Assembly (NCBI RefSeq): GCF_000427365.1
Contig: NZ_KE386488.1
Location: 992,001 to 1,056,000, forward strand
Source: Rikenella microfusus DSM 15922
Lineage (GTDB): Bacteria > Bacteroidota > Bacteroidia > Bacteroidales > Rikenellaceae
DNA: 64,000 bases
Reading direction: 5' to 3'
In this document: positions 8,534 through 16,255 of the stretch, piece after piece
Layout: every line of letters starts with the position of its first letter
Numbering within the stretch: position 1 is the first letter of the stretch
Notes under the pieces: model-generated
What the model saw: the letters and a program-made list of their open reading frames with translations, nothing else
The model's database searches: none
Told to the model about the DNA's origin: nothing
Made by a program: the position numbers and the translations under genes

Positions 8534-9394
8534 ATGCCTAAAATAAACTTTCGACACGACAGCGCCCCCGCCCCGTCCCGCATCGCGGACGACACGGAGC
8601 GCAGAATCGCCTGGTACCGCCAGCGGGGACATGAAGTCCCCCCGCGGCGGCTCATCAAGACCCCCGAACAGATCGAAGGGATACGCCTCAGCGGAATCGT
8701 CAATACCGGCGTGCTCGACCTGATCGAAGAACGCATCCGGCCCGGCATGAGCACCGCCGAGATCGACCGGCTCGTGTACGACTACACCGTCTCGCACGGA
8801 GCCGTACCCGCTCCCCTGAATTACGAAGGATTCCCAAAAAGCGTGTGCACCTCCATCGACGAAGTGGTCTGCCACGGCATCCCCAGCGACAAAGTCATAC
8901 TCAAAGAGGGCGACATCGTCAATGTCGATGTTTCGACCATCCTGAACGGCTATTACTCCGACGCCTCGCGCATGTTCATGATCGGCGAAGTGTCCGACGA
9001 GAAACGGAGGCTGGTCGAAGTGACGCGGGAATGCCTGCACATCGGAGCCGAAGCCGCCAAACCGTTCGGATTCGTCGGCGACATCGGCGCGGCGATCCAG
9101 CGGCACGCCGAAAAGAACGGCTATTCCGTCGTGCGCGACCTGTGCGGGCACGGCGTGGGGCTGGAATTCCACGAAGAGCCGGAAGTGGCCCATTACGGCC
9201 GCCGCGGCACCGGGATGCTGCTCGTGCCCGGCATGGTCTTCACCATCGAACCGATGATCAACATGGGCGACTGGCGCGTCACCGTCGATCAGCGGGACGG
9301 ATGGACCGTGCGTACCCGCGACGGCAAACCCTCCGCGCAATGGGAACACACGTTCGTCATGACCGAGTCGGGCGTAAAGGTCCTCACGCATTAG
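8534..9394 (+). CDS. map: Methionine aminopeptidase, type I
   Basis: This metallopeptidase removes the initiator methionine from new proteins. The frame is open further upstream, but the ATG at 8534 (MPKINFRHDS) is chosen because upstream residues overlap ssb and match nothing. The 286-residue product carries an N-terminal extension of about 35 residues before the pita-bread fold. Metal ligands are visible: VDVSTILNGYYSDASR (two Asp), CGHGVG (His), FTIEPM (Glu) and QWEHT (Glu). The N-terminal extension with RLIKTPEQIEGIR is usual for Bacteroidales MetAPs. Confidence 0.95.
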   Translation: MPKINFRHDSAPAPSRIADDTERRIAWYRQRGHEVPPRRLIKTPEQIEGIRLSGIVNTGVLDLIEERIRPGMSTAEIDRLVYDYTVSHGAVPAPLNYEGFPKSVCTSIDEVVCHGIPSDKVILKEGDIVNVDVSTILNGYYSDASRMFMIGEVSDEKRRLVEVTRECLHIGAEAAKPFGFVGDIGAAIQRHAEKNGYSVVRDLCGHGVGLEFHEEPEVAHYGRRGTGMLLVPGMVFTIEPMINMGDWRVTVDQRDGWTVRTRDGKPSAQWEHTFVMTESGVKVLTH

Positions 9395-9587
9395 CTTCCG
9401 GGCCGAGCGGCGCACTGCCGTCCGTTATTCTCCGGTTCTCAGCCGGAAGTTGAAGCCCGGCCCGCACACCGAGCGGCGCCGCAGAACCGAACAGGGAGAC
9501 CATCTCCCGATTCGGGGTGAGATCTTATGCGCCTGCACAACAAACAGCCCGCCGTGCCGCCGCACGGCACGACACCCGACCCGAAAC

Positions 9588-10847
9588 ATGTACGGACTGG
9601 CCGACTGCAATAACTTTTTCGTCAGTTGCGAGCGCGTCTTCGCGCCCCGGCTGGAAGGCATCCCCGTCGTCGTACTGAGCAACAACGACGGGTGCGTCAT
9701 CTCGCGCTCGAACGAAGCCAAAGCCATCGGCATCCGAATGGGCCAGCCCCTGTTCCAGGCCTCCCCCCTCATCCGGCGGCACGGCGTGCAGGTGCTGTCG
9801 TCCAACTATGCGCTGTACAGCGACATGTCCCACCGAGTGATGACCACCCTCCGCTCGCTGGTTCCCGCCGCCGAGGTCTACTCCATCGACGAAGCTTTCC
9901 TCGACCTGTCCGGCATACCGACCGGCGAACTATCCGCACTGGGGCGCCGCATCGCCTCGACCGTGCGCCGTCATACCGGCATCCCGGTCAGTATCGGCAC
10001 GGCTCCTTCCAAAACGCTCGCCAAAATAGCCAGCAAACTCTGCAAACAGTACCCGAAACTGCACGACAGCTGCCTGATGTACCGGCCGGAAGACATCGCC
10101 AAAGTACTGCGGACATTTCCCGTACAGGACATCTGGGGCATCGGGCGGCGGCACGGCCCGATGCTGCGCGGAGCCGGCATCCTCACCGCCGGACAATTCG
10201 TACAGGCCAGGGAAGAGTGGATCCGCCACCGCATGGGAGTTGCCGGCCTTCGGACCTGGAAAGAACTCCGCGGCGAACCCTGCATCGGATTCGAACACAC
10301 GCCGCCCGCCAAACAGCAGATATGCACTTCGCGCAGTTTCGCCGCCGAAGCGACCGATCCGGACGACCTGCGCCGGGCGGTGGCCCTATTCACGGCCCAG
10401 TGTGCGGAAAAACTGCGCAGGCAAGGCAGCGTCTGCAGCGAAGTGCAGGTCTTCATCGCCACCAACCGTCACCGCCCGGAGCTTCCCCAACAGTACGCGA
10501 ACCGTATCCTGTCGCCGCCGACGCCGACAGACAGTACGCTGGAACTGACCGTACTGGCCGAACGCGCCCTGCGCAGCATCTTCACGCCGGGATTCGGATA
10601 CAAGAAAGCCGGAGTCATCCTCAGCGGGATCGGCCCCCGCGCGGCCGTGCAGACCTCGCTGTTCGACCCCTCGGACCGGGGACGGCAAACCCGGCTGATG
10701 AAAGCGCTCGACCAAGTGAACGGCCGCTTCGGCCGACACACGCTCGTCACCGCCGCGCAAGGGTTCGATCCGGTAAAAACCAATCGTAACCACGTCTCGC
10801 CGAACTATACCACTTCATGGGACGAACTGCCGGAAATCAAAGTCTGA
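9588..10847 (+). CDS. umuC: Y-family DNA polymerase V catalytic subunit (UmuC)
   Basis: This is a lesion-bypass polymerase. The start at 9588 gives MYGLADCNNFFVSCERVF, the conserved first palm strand with the catalytic Asp; the longer open frame upstream adds only Arg/Pro-rich residues. The second acidic motif is in YSIDEAFLDLSG. A helix-hairpin-helix region (about residues 175-210) and a little-finger domain follow; total 419 residues, normal for UmuC. The usual umuD partner, normally just upstream, is absent from this window. Confidence 0.93.
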   Translation: MYGLADCNNFFVSCERVFAPRLEGIPVVVLSNNDGCVISRSNEAKAIGIRMGQPLFQASPLIRRHGVQVLSSNYALYSDMSHRVMTTLRSLVPAAEVYSIDEAFLDLSGIPTGELSALGRRIASTVRRHTGIPVSIGTAPSKTLAKIASKLCKQYPKLHDSCLMYRPEDIAKVLRTFPVQDIWGIGRRHGPMLRGAGILTAGQFVQAREEWIRHRMGVAGLRTWKELRGEPCIGFEHTPPAKQQICTSRSFAAEATDPDDLRRAVALFTAQCAEKLRRQGSVCSEVQVFIATNRHRPELPQQYANRILSPPTPTDSTLELTVLAERALRSIFTPGFGYKKAGVILSGIGPRAAVQTSLFDPSDRGRQTRLMKALDQVNGRFGRHTLVTAAQGFDPVKTNRNHVSPNYTTSWDELPEIKV

Positions 10848-10991
10848 AACCGACCGCCGAGGTCGGTCGCCGGCCCGTTACGACCGGAGACGAAGCTCCG
10901 TTCCGCGTAAAAAGCGATCCGTTTTTCCGGTAACGGACGAAAATCGGAACCGTTGTGCTATTTTTATGGTCGATTATTAACCTAAAGAGCG

Positions 10992-11864
10992 ATGGAAAAC
11001 CGATTACTCGACCTGAACGCCTCCTCCGACCGGCTGCCGGACATCGACCTGCCCGTGGATTTTTTCGCCTGGGTGGACATCACCCCGGAGGTGTTGGGGT
11101 GGTACAACATCCCCTGCAAGATCAAAGCCGGCATCTTCGTCCTCTGTACGGACGGCGAACTGACGGCCACGATCAACCTGAAAGAGTGCCGGATCAGGAA
11201 AAACCACTTCATCGTCGTGGCGCCGGGCAGCGTGATCCAGTTCCACGATTCGGGTACCGATTTCCGGCTTTCGTTCGTGGGTTTCTCGTCCCGTTTCGTC
11301 GGCAAGGTGAACCTGCTCAAATCGACGATGGACTTTTTTCCGGTCATGATCGAAAATCCCGTGCTGCCGCTGACAACCGAAGCCGCCGGCATCTACAAGG
11401 ACCTCTTCTCGCTCCTGCACCGAATGTTCACCGGCGACATGCTGATCCATCCGGAAATACAACGGTGCATACTGGAATCGCTGCTGTACGGCATATCGGG
11501 CATGTACAAAAAGGCGGAAAGCGAAGACGGGAACCGCCGGCTGAGCCGCGGCGAGGAGATATGCAAAGAACTGTTGCGGTTGGTGATGAAACATTATGCT
11601 AGAGAACGCCGGGTATCGTTCTATGCGGACGAGATGCGCCTCTCGGCCCAACACCTCTGCACGACGGTCAAACAACAAACGGGCAAGACGGTGGCCGACC
11701 TGATCGCGGAGGTGGTCATCATGGATGCCAAAGCGCTGCTCAAATCGACCAATATGCCGGTCAAGGAAATTTCCATTTCGCTGAATTTCCCGAACGTATC
11801 CTTTTTCGGCAAATATTTCAAACGCTACGTGGGCATGAGTCCGCAACAGTACCGCAACAGCTGA
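10992..11864 (+). CDS. AraC-family transcriptional regulator
   Basis: The 290-residue protein has an N-terminal cupin-like sensor half (about residues 1-150) and a C-terminal pair of helix-turn-helix motifs (about 190-288), ending with the family signature FGKYFKRYVGMSPQQYR. It shares its layout with the AraC protein at 47226-48110, including a TINLKEC motif in the sensor half. It is a single gene between umuC and the membrane protein at 12145, so its target and ligand cannot be read here. Confidence 0.9.
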   Translation: MENRLLDLNASSDRLPDIDLPVDFFAWVDITPEVLGWYNIPCKIKAGIFVLCTDGELTATINLKECRIRKNHFIVVAPGSVIQFHDSGTDFRLSFVGFSSRFVGKVNLLKSTMDFFPVMIENPVLPLTTEAAGIYKDLFSLLHRMFTGDMLIHPEIQRCILESLLYGISGMYKKAESEDGNRRLSRGEEICKELLRLVMKHYARERRVSFYADEMRLSAQHLCTTVKQQTGKTVADLIAEVVIMDAKALLKSTNMPVKEISISLNFPNVSFFGKYFKRYVGMSPQQYRNS

Positions 11865-12144
11865 CCGCTTCCGACCGGGCGCGTGCCCCTTTCTCACGGA
11901 GGGAACACAAAACGGCAACCATACGGACATTTCGTCCGACGACCTGCCGGACAAGTGCCGTATATCGGAACGCCGCCTTTTAGCGCCGCACGATGAATAT
12001 CTCGTTTGAAAAGAACCGGATCGAACCGCCGGAAATCGGACTCGCAGGGGTATAAAAATTCAGGCGCCGGGACCAGATACCGCATAAATGCGGTAAATTG
12101 GCTGAAAAAACCGGAGGCACGGTATCGTCTCGGTCAATGCGGCA

Positions 12145-13719
12145 ATGCGGCCTATGCTTCGAAATCATCTTTTTCCGCTTGCTTTCGCCGGCCTTTGCGC
12201 GGGTACTCTGCTGGCGACCTCCGACGCTTTTATCGACAGCCGGATACTCCCCAAGCGGTACGCATTCGCATTCGGTATCGCGGCGGTACTGACGGTTGCG
12301 GCTATTGCCGGCCATACCGATTGCGACCGATGCCGGAGACAGACGGCGCGATTTTGCGCCGTCGTCATCGGTGCCGCCTGTCTCGCAGAGGCTGTCACAG
12401 GCATACTTCAATTCATGCAACTATGGCCCCCCTATGGAAGATTCCGCGTAACCGGTACTTTCGACAATCCGGCGGGCTTTGCGGCAGTTTTATGCTGCGG
12501 GTTGCCGTTCATACTGTCATTTTTGAATGAGGAACGCCGGACGATGCGTTATTCGGCTGTCGCCGCCACGATACCGGTCATCGTCGGAATCATTCTGTCC
12601 GGCTCCCGTACCGGGATGCTATGCGCCGTCATCGTTCTGGCGGTCCGCGTTTCCGGTGCCGTCAGACGCTGGAAATATTTACGGCAGAGCGTACCGTTGC
12701 TGGCGCTCTTGCTGCTGGCGGGACTCTATCTCCTGAAAAAGGATTCCGCCGACGGACGGCTGCTCGTCTGGCGTTGTTCATTGGAGATGATAATCGACAA
12801 ACCCCTCTTCGGCCACGGTCCCGGAGGGTTCACAGCCGAATATATGAACTACCAGGCCGATTATTTCCGAACACATCCCGACAGTCCATACGCGCAGCTG
12901 GCCGATTCGGTCCATCACCCGTTCAACGAATACCTGTTGGCGGCGGTCGATTACGGGTGTCTCGGCCTGCTCGTGTTGATCGTGTCGGGCGCGGCGATCG
13001 TACGGAGGTACCGCCGGGCAGCCGGAGGAGATCCTATAATCCGGGCGGCCGGTTCGTGCCTGTTGGCAATCGGGATTTTCGCCATTTTTTCGTATCCGTT
13101 TTTCTATCCTTTCACTTGGGCAATGGCATTGTTCAGCCTGTGGATCGTATTCGGATGTTCATGGCTATCCCGCCTGTTGCCTCGCTTTTTAGCAATCGGG
13201 GCGGCAGCAACGCTGTGCGTATTCGCCCTCCGGGATATGCGGAATCAATATGCCTGGCAACGTGCCGACCGTATGGCCACTGTCGGGGATCCGGCAAATG
13301 CGCTGCCGTTGTACGAAAAGTCGTATCCGAAACTTGTCCGGGATCGGCATTTTTTGTATAATTACGCATACGTATTGAACGAGGCGGGGGAATATGCCGA
13401 GAGTCTGGCGATAGCCGAGGCGTGCAGCGAGCGATGGGCCGACTATCACGTGGAGTTGCTGCGGGGCGATGCGGCTTTCAAACTGGAACGGTATGACGAG
13501 GCGGAACGGCATTTCGCGCAGGCGGCCCGGATGTGCCCTTCGCGGTTTATGCCGCTGTATAAATTGGTTACGATCTATCAGGCAACCGAACGGAAGAACA
13601 AGGCGTACGACTTGGCGAAACGAATACTGGCCAAGGAGGTGAAAATTCCGTCTGCGACCGTTACGGCCATCCGCCATGAGATGCGCCGAATAGTCGATAC
13701 GACGAATAAAGTTCAATAA
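12145..13719 (+). CDS. O-antigen ligase / Wzy-like polytopic membrane protein with C-terminal TPRs
   Basis: The 524-residue protein has about ten predicted membrane helices over residues 1-350. A Wzy_C-type core is visible: FDNPAGFAAVL near residue 110, LSGSRTG near 150, and a periplasmic loop with GHGPGGFTAEY and HHPFNEYL near 215-260. These motifs fit the O-antigen ligase/polymerase superfamily. The last 150 residues are TPR-like helical pairs. No glycosyltransferases or flippase lie nearby, so the glycan substrate is unknown; protein O-glycosylation ligases share this fold. The start could also be the ATG at 12154. Confidence 0.8.
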   Translation: MRPMLRNHLFPLAFAGLCAGTLLATSDAFIDSRILPKRYAFAFGIAAVLTVAAIAGHTDCDRCRRQTARFCAVVIGAACLAEAVTGILQFMQLWPPYGRFRVTGTFDNPAGFAAVLCCGLPFILSFLNEERRTMRYSAVAATIPVIVGIILSGSRTGMLCAVIVLAVRVSGAVRRWKYLRQSVPLLALLLLAGLYLLKKDSADGRLLVWRCSLEMIIDKPLFGHGPGGFTAEYMNYQADYFRTHPDSPYAQLADSVHHPFNEYLLAAVDYGCLGLLVLIVSGAAIVRRYRRAAGGDPIIRAAGSCLLAIGIFAIFSYPFFYPFTWAMALFSLWIVFGCSWLSRLLPRFLAIGAAATLCVFALRDMRNQYAWQRADRMATVGDPANALPLYEKSYPKLVRDRHFLYNYAYVLNEAGEYAESLAIAEACSERWADYHVELLRGDAAFKLERYDEAERHFAQAARMCPSRFMPLYKLVTIYQATERKNKAYDLAKRILAKEVKIPSATVTAIRHEMRRIVDTTNKVQ

Positions 13720-13763
13720 CCTAAATCCCCGTAACCCTGAAAAGAGAGACATTACGAAACGGT

Positions 13764-14558
13764 TTGACACTGACCGTCCTGTCGATGACGATTTGTCTGT
13801 CGGCAGCAATGTCGGTAACTTCCTGCCAGAAACAGAGTTTCGAGGAAGAATTGTCTGCACCCCGAAGCGCCATGAACAAAACCGAGTTACCGTATCTGGA
13901 TTTTACGACCGGCTACGACGGCACAGGCATTGCGTCCGACGAAGATTGGGAGGTAATCATGCAGCTGGCTCAACGGGTGAAACTTTCGAAAGAGAGCGGC
14001 CTATGGGAAGCGAATGTCCGTTCGGCGGATGAAATCAACGTTTCGCCGGAGGTTTTCGCCTTTTTGACTCAAACGATCGAAAACAGCAATGCCAAAATTC
14101 TTGCACATCTGACCGCGAGGAGCATAATGCCGCGCAAATTGATACCCGGCGAAGGAGATCCGCTGGAAGAGCCGACCCGGAGCGATTGCGTCGCTTCCTG
14201 TTTCGGGTGGATACACGACATGATGGGTTTCGGACCGTCATACGATTCGGCGAACTCGTGGATTAACAGCACTTTCGGAAGCGGGGTGCCGAGTAGTCAA
14301 ATGGAATCTACACTCAAACACTTTTATGGCCCAAATAATGTATCCTCATTTCCGGTCAACATCCAGGGAGACAACTATAAGTACAATGAAAAGAACTCAG
14401 CCGTCATTCTAAACCATAAGGTCAACGATTCGACCGGCCACGCCGTTATCTATGGAGGAACCAGCAATGGGACGCATTGGGTGACAGACCCCCAGAACGG
14501 TGCTATGGATTTGGTGGACCCTTCAGATGTGATATCAGCCTATGAAGTTCGGCAATAA
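13764..14558 (+). CDS. Predicted cysteine-peptidase-like lipoprotein
   Basis: About 264 residues. After a hydrophobic stretch comes SVTSC, a plausible lipoprotein cysteine. Motifs DCVASCFGWIHD (about residues 150-160), GHAVIYGG and HWVTDPQNG suggest a Cys-His-Asp triad of a papain- or C39-like fold; this is inference from the pattern. The start is unclear: no ATG precedes the hydrophobic stretch. In-frame options are TTG at 13764, CTG at 13737 (which would supply the basic KRETLRN region expected of a signal peptide) and ATG at 13785. The next gene overlaps its end by 17 bp, so the two are probably coupled. Confidence 0.6.
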   Translation: MTLTVLSMTICLSAAMSVTSCQKQSFEEELSAPRSAMNKTELPYLDFTTGYDGTGIASDEDWEVIMQLAQRVKLSKESGLWEANVRSADEINVSPEVFAFLTQTIENSNAKILAHLTARSIMPRKLIPGEGDPLEEPTRSDCVASCFGWIHDMMGFGPSYDSANSWINSTFGSGVPSSQMESTLKHFYGPNNVSSFPVNIQGDNYKYNEKNSAVILNHKVNDSTGHAVIYGGTSNGTHWVTDPQNGAMDLVDPSDVISAYEVRQ

Positions 14559-15195
14559 ATCGATTCTGCCAAAATGGATTTTCATCTGGGGAGCGATCCT
14601 AACGGGCCCCATCTCCGATGTGTCGGCACAAGTCATCCCTGCGATCAGGGCGGCGAGATTCGTTTCGAAACGGCATCGTGTCATTCGGCGGATACCCCGG
14701 GGGTTCCGTGTCGAACAAAAGCTCATCCACCTCTGGAAATACGGTTATTCCTGGACGTTCGATTCCTTAAACGATTCGTGGAAACGTTTCAGTAAAACCG
14801 GACAAGTCGGTGCGTTGTTCCGATCGGACGACCGACAATGCGAAGTGATATACAGCGTCGCCTTGGGATTCGACAACCATCGATCGTGGCTCCGAAACGA
14901 TCTGCTGAATATCTCGCAAGGGCAGGACACCGCTCGTTTCGAAGATCACGTAACCGTAATGACCGGTCAGGCAGTTCGACCGTTCAACGCCGATTCGATG
15001 TTTCTGCTCGAACTGCCGATCGAACCGATGGAGCGGGACGGATCCCTCTATACCCGCTGCGTGAGGATGTATCTGACCCGGAAAGGGCACACCTTTCTGG
15101 ATTTCGTCTGGTTCTTCACCGACGAGGGTTACGCCCGACGACAGGAATATCTGCGGGCGATAGAGGGAAAGGTCTATTTCAAGAAAGAACGATAA
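14542..15195 (+). CDS. Secreted protein of unknown function, paralogue 1
   Basis: The 217-residue protein has a signal peptide ending near SDVSAQ. I do not recognise the family. The mature part is rich in basic and aromatic residues and contains DARFEDHVTVMTG-like and FLDFVWFFTDEGYARR segments. It begins inside the end of the cysteine-peptidase-like gene and is followed 38 bp later by a paralogue. Its second half is nearly identical at DNA level to that paralogue while the first half has diverged. A role as substrate, inhibitor or partner of the upstream protein is possible but untested. Confidence 0.75.
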   Translation: MKFGNKSILPKWIFIWGAILTGPISDVSAQVIPAIRAARFVSKRHRVIRRIPRGFRVEQKLIHLWKYGYSWTFDSLNDSWKRFSKTGQVGALFRSDDRQCEVIYSVALGFDNHRSWLRNDLLNISQGQDTARFEDHVTVMTGQAVRPFNADSMFLLELPIEPMERDGSLYTRCVRMYLTRKGHTFLDFVWFFTDEGYARRQEYLRAIEGKVYFKKER

Positions 15196-15233
15196 AATGT
15201 TATCCGCCTATAAGGTTACGAAATAAACCGACC

Positions 15234-15893
15234 ATGCAAAAATTGGTTTTTCTGATGTGGGTAGCGATCGTAATAGGGATTGCCCCCCATGTGTCGGCCC
15301 GAACGGTTTCCGCAGTCAAAGCCGCCAGACAGGTTTCGAGACAGACTCATGTTGTCCGGCAGATACCTCGAGATTTTCATATCGCGCAAAAACAAATCTA
15401 TCTCTGGAAATGGGACAATAATGGGAAATCCGATTCATTAACAGGCTCGGTGAAACGGTGGGCCAGATCCTGTCAGGTCGGCCTCCTGCTTCAGTCGGAC
15501 GACTTGCAATGCGAGGTCATATACAGCGTTGCTTACGGGACGGGAAGCAATTACCGAGGTTGGATCAAATATGATCTGCTGGATATTTCGCAAGGACAGG
15601 ACACTGCTCGTTTCGAAGATCACGTAACCGTAATGACCGGTCAGGCAGTTCGACCGTTCAACGCCGATTCGATGTTTCTGCTCGAACTGCCGATCGAACC
15701 GATGGAGCGGGACGGATCCCTCTATACCCGTTGCGTGAGGATGTATCTGATCCGGACAGGGCACACCTTTCTGGATTTCGTCTGGTTCTTCACCGACGAG
15801 GGTTACGCCCGACGGCAGAAATATATGCGGGCGATAGAGGGAAAGGTCTATTTCAAGAAAAGGCAGGAAAGCCCGCACCGTCCGACGAAGTAA
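15234..15893 (+). CDS. Secreted protein of unknown function, paralogue 2
   Basis: The 219-residue protein starts at the ATG at 15234 with a clear signal peptide (MQKLVFLMWVAIVIGIAP, cleavage near HVSA). The frame is open much further upstream, but that part overlaps paralogue 1 out of frame. It matches paralogue 1 along its whole length, strongly in the C-terminal half. A 125-bp stretch (15606-15730) is identical to 14932-15056, pointing to recent duplication or gene conversion. Function unknown. Confidence 0.75.
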   Translation: MQKLVFLMWVAIVIGIAPHVSARTVSAVKAARQVSRQTHVVRQIPRDFHIAQKQIYLWKWDNNGKSDSLTGSVKRWARSCQVGLLLQSDDLQCEVIYSVAYGTGSNYRGWIKYDLLDISQGQDTARFEDHVTVMTGQAVRPFNADSMFLLELPIEPMERDGSLYTRCVRMYLIRTGHTFLDFVWFFTDEGYARRQKYMRAIEGKVYFKKRQESPHRPTK

Positions 15894-16097
15894 AGAGACG
15901 GAATAACCGCGGATGCGTCCATATTACGACTGCATATAAGTTCAACCAGTATACACATTTACTGGATCTATTATTTCCGTTCGAGTCACCTCCCCACTCT
16001 ATTTCGGAGCGGTTGCCGGCACATGCTCCCGGCAGCACCGGCAGCGCCCCGTCAGGCAGCATTCCCCGTCCGCAACCCGCATCGATCCCGTATCAAT

Positions 16098-16183
16098 AAA
16101 AAAGTCTCCACGGAGTACGCGGAGACAGGTAGGTTGAAAACCTTCGGCATATAGCCTTATTGTGGTAAGATGTAGAGTTCTTA
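16098..16183 (-). ncRNA. tracrRNA of the type II-C CRISPR system
   Basis: Read on the minus strand, bases 16177-16160 form an anti-repeat (CTCTACATCTTACCACAA) that pairs with the 5' part of the CRISPR repeat: eight and seven base pairs around a two-by-two U-U bulge. Next come a nexus hairpin GGC-TATAT-GCC (16156-16146), a hairpin AGGTT-TTC-AACCT (16143-16131) and a 9-bp terminator stem (16126-16104) followed by six T. A perfect -7 box TATATTTG lies at 16196-16189. The 5' end is an estimate from the promoter. Confidence 0.9.
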
Positions 16184-16188
16184 CGGCT

Positions 16189-16196
16189 CAAATATA
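16189..16196 (-). promoter_or_regulatory. -7 box of the tracrRNA promoter
   Basis: TATATTTG on the minus strand is a full match to TAnnTTTG and sits about a dozen bases upstream of the anti-repeat. It lies in the 56-bp spacer shared with the cas9 start, so the tracrRNA and cas9 are transcribed divergently. Confidence 0.7.
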
Positions 16197-16255
16197 CCAA
16201 AAAAGAACGGAATTTTCACACATTTTATTAATTTCACTGAAAATACCATTCTTTT

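Noticed and set aside
9450-9587. 46-residue upstream extension of umuC
   Set aside because: The added residues are Arg/Pro-rich and precede the conserved first strand MYGLADCNNFF; the ATG at 9588 is the natural start.
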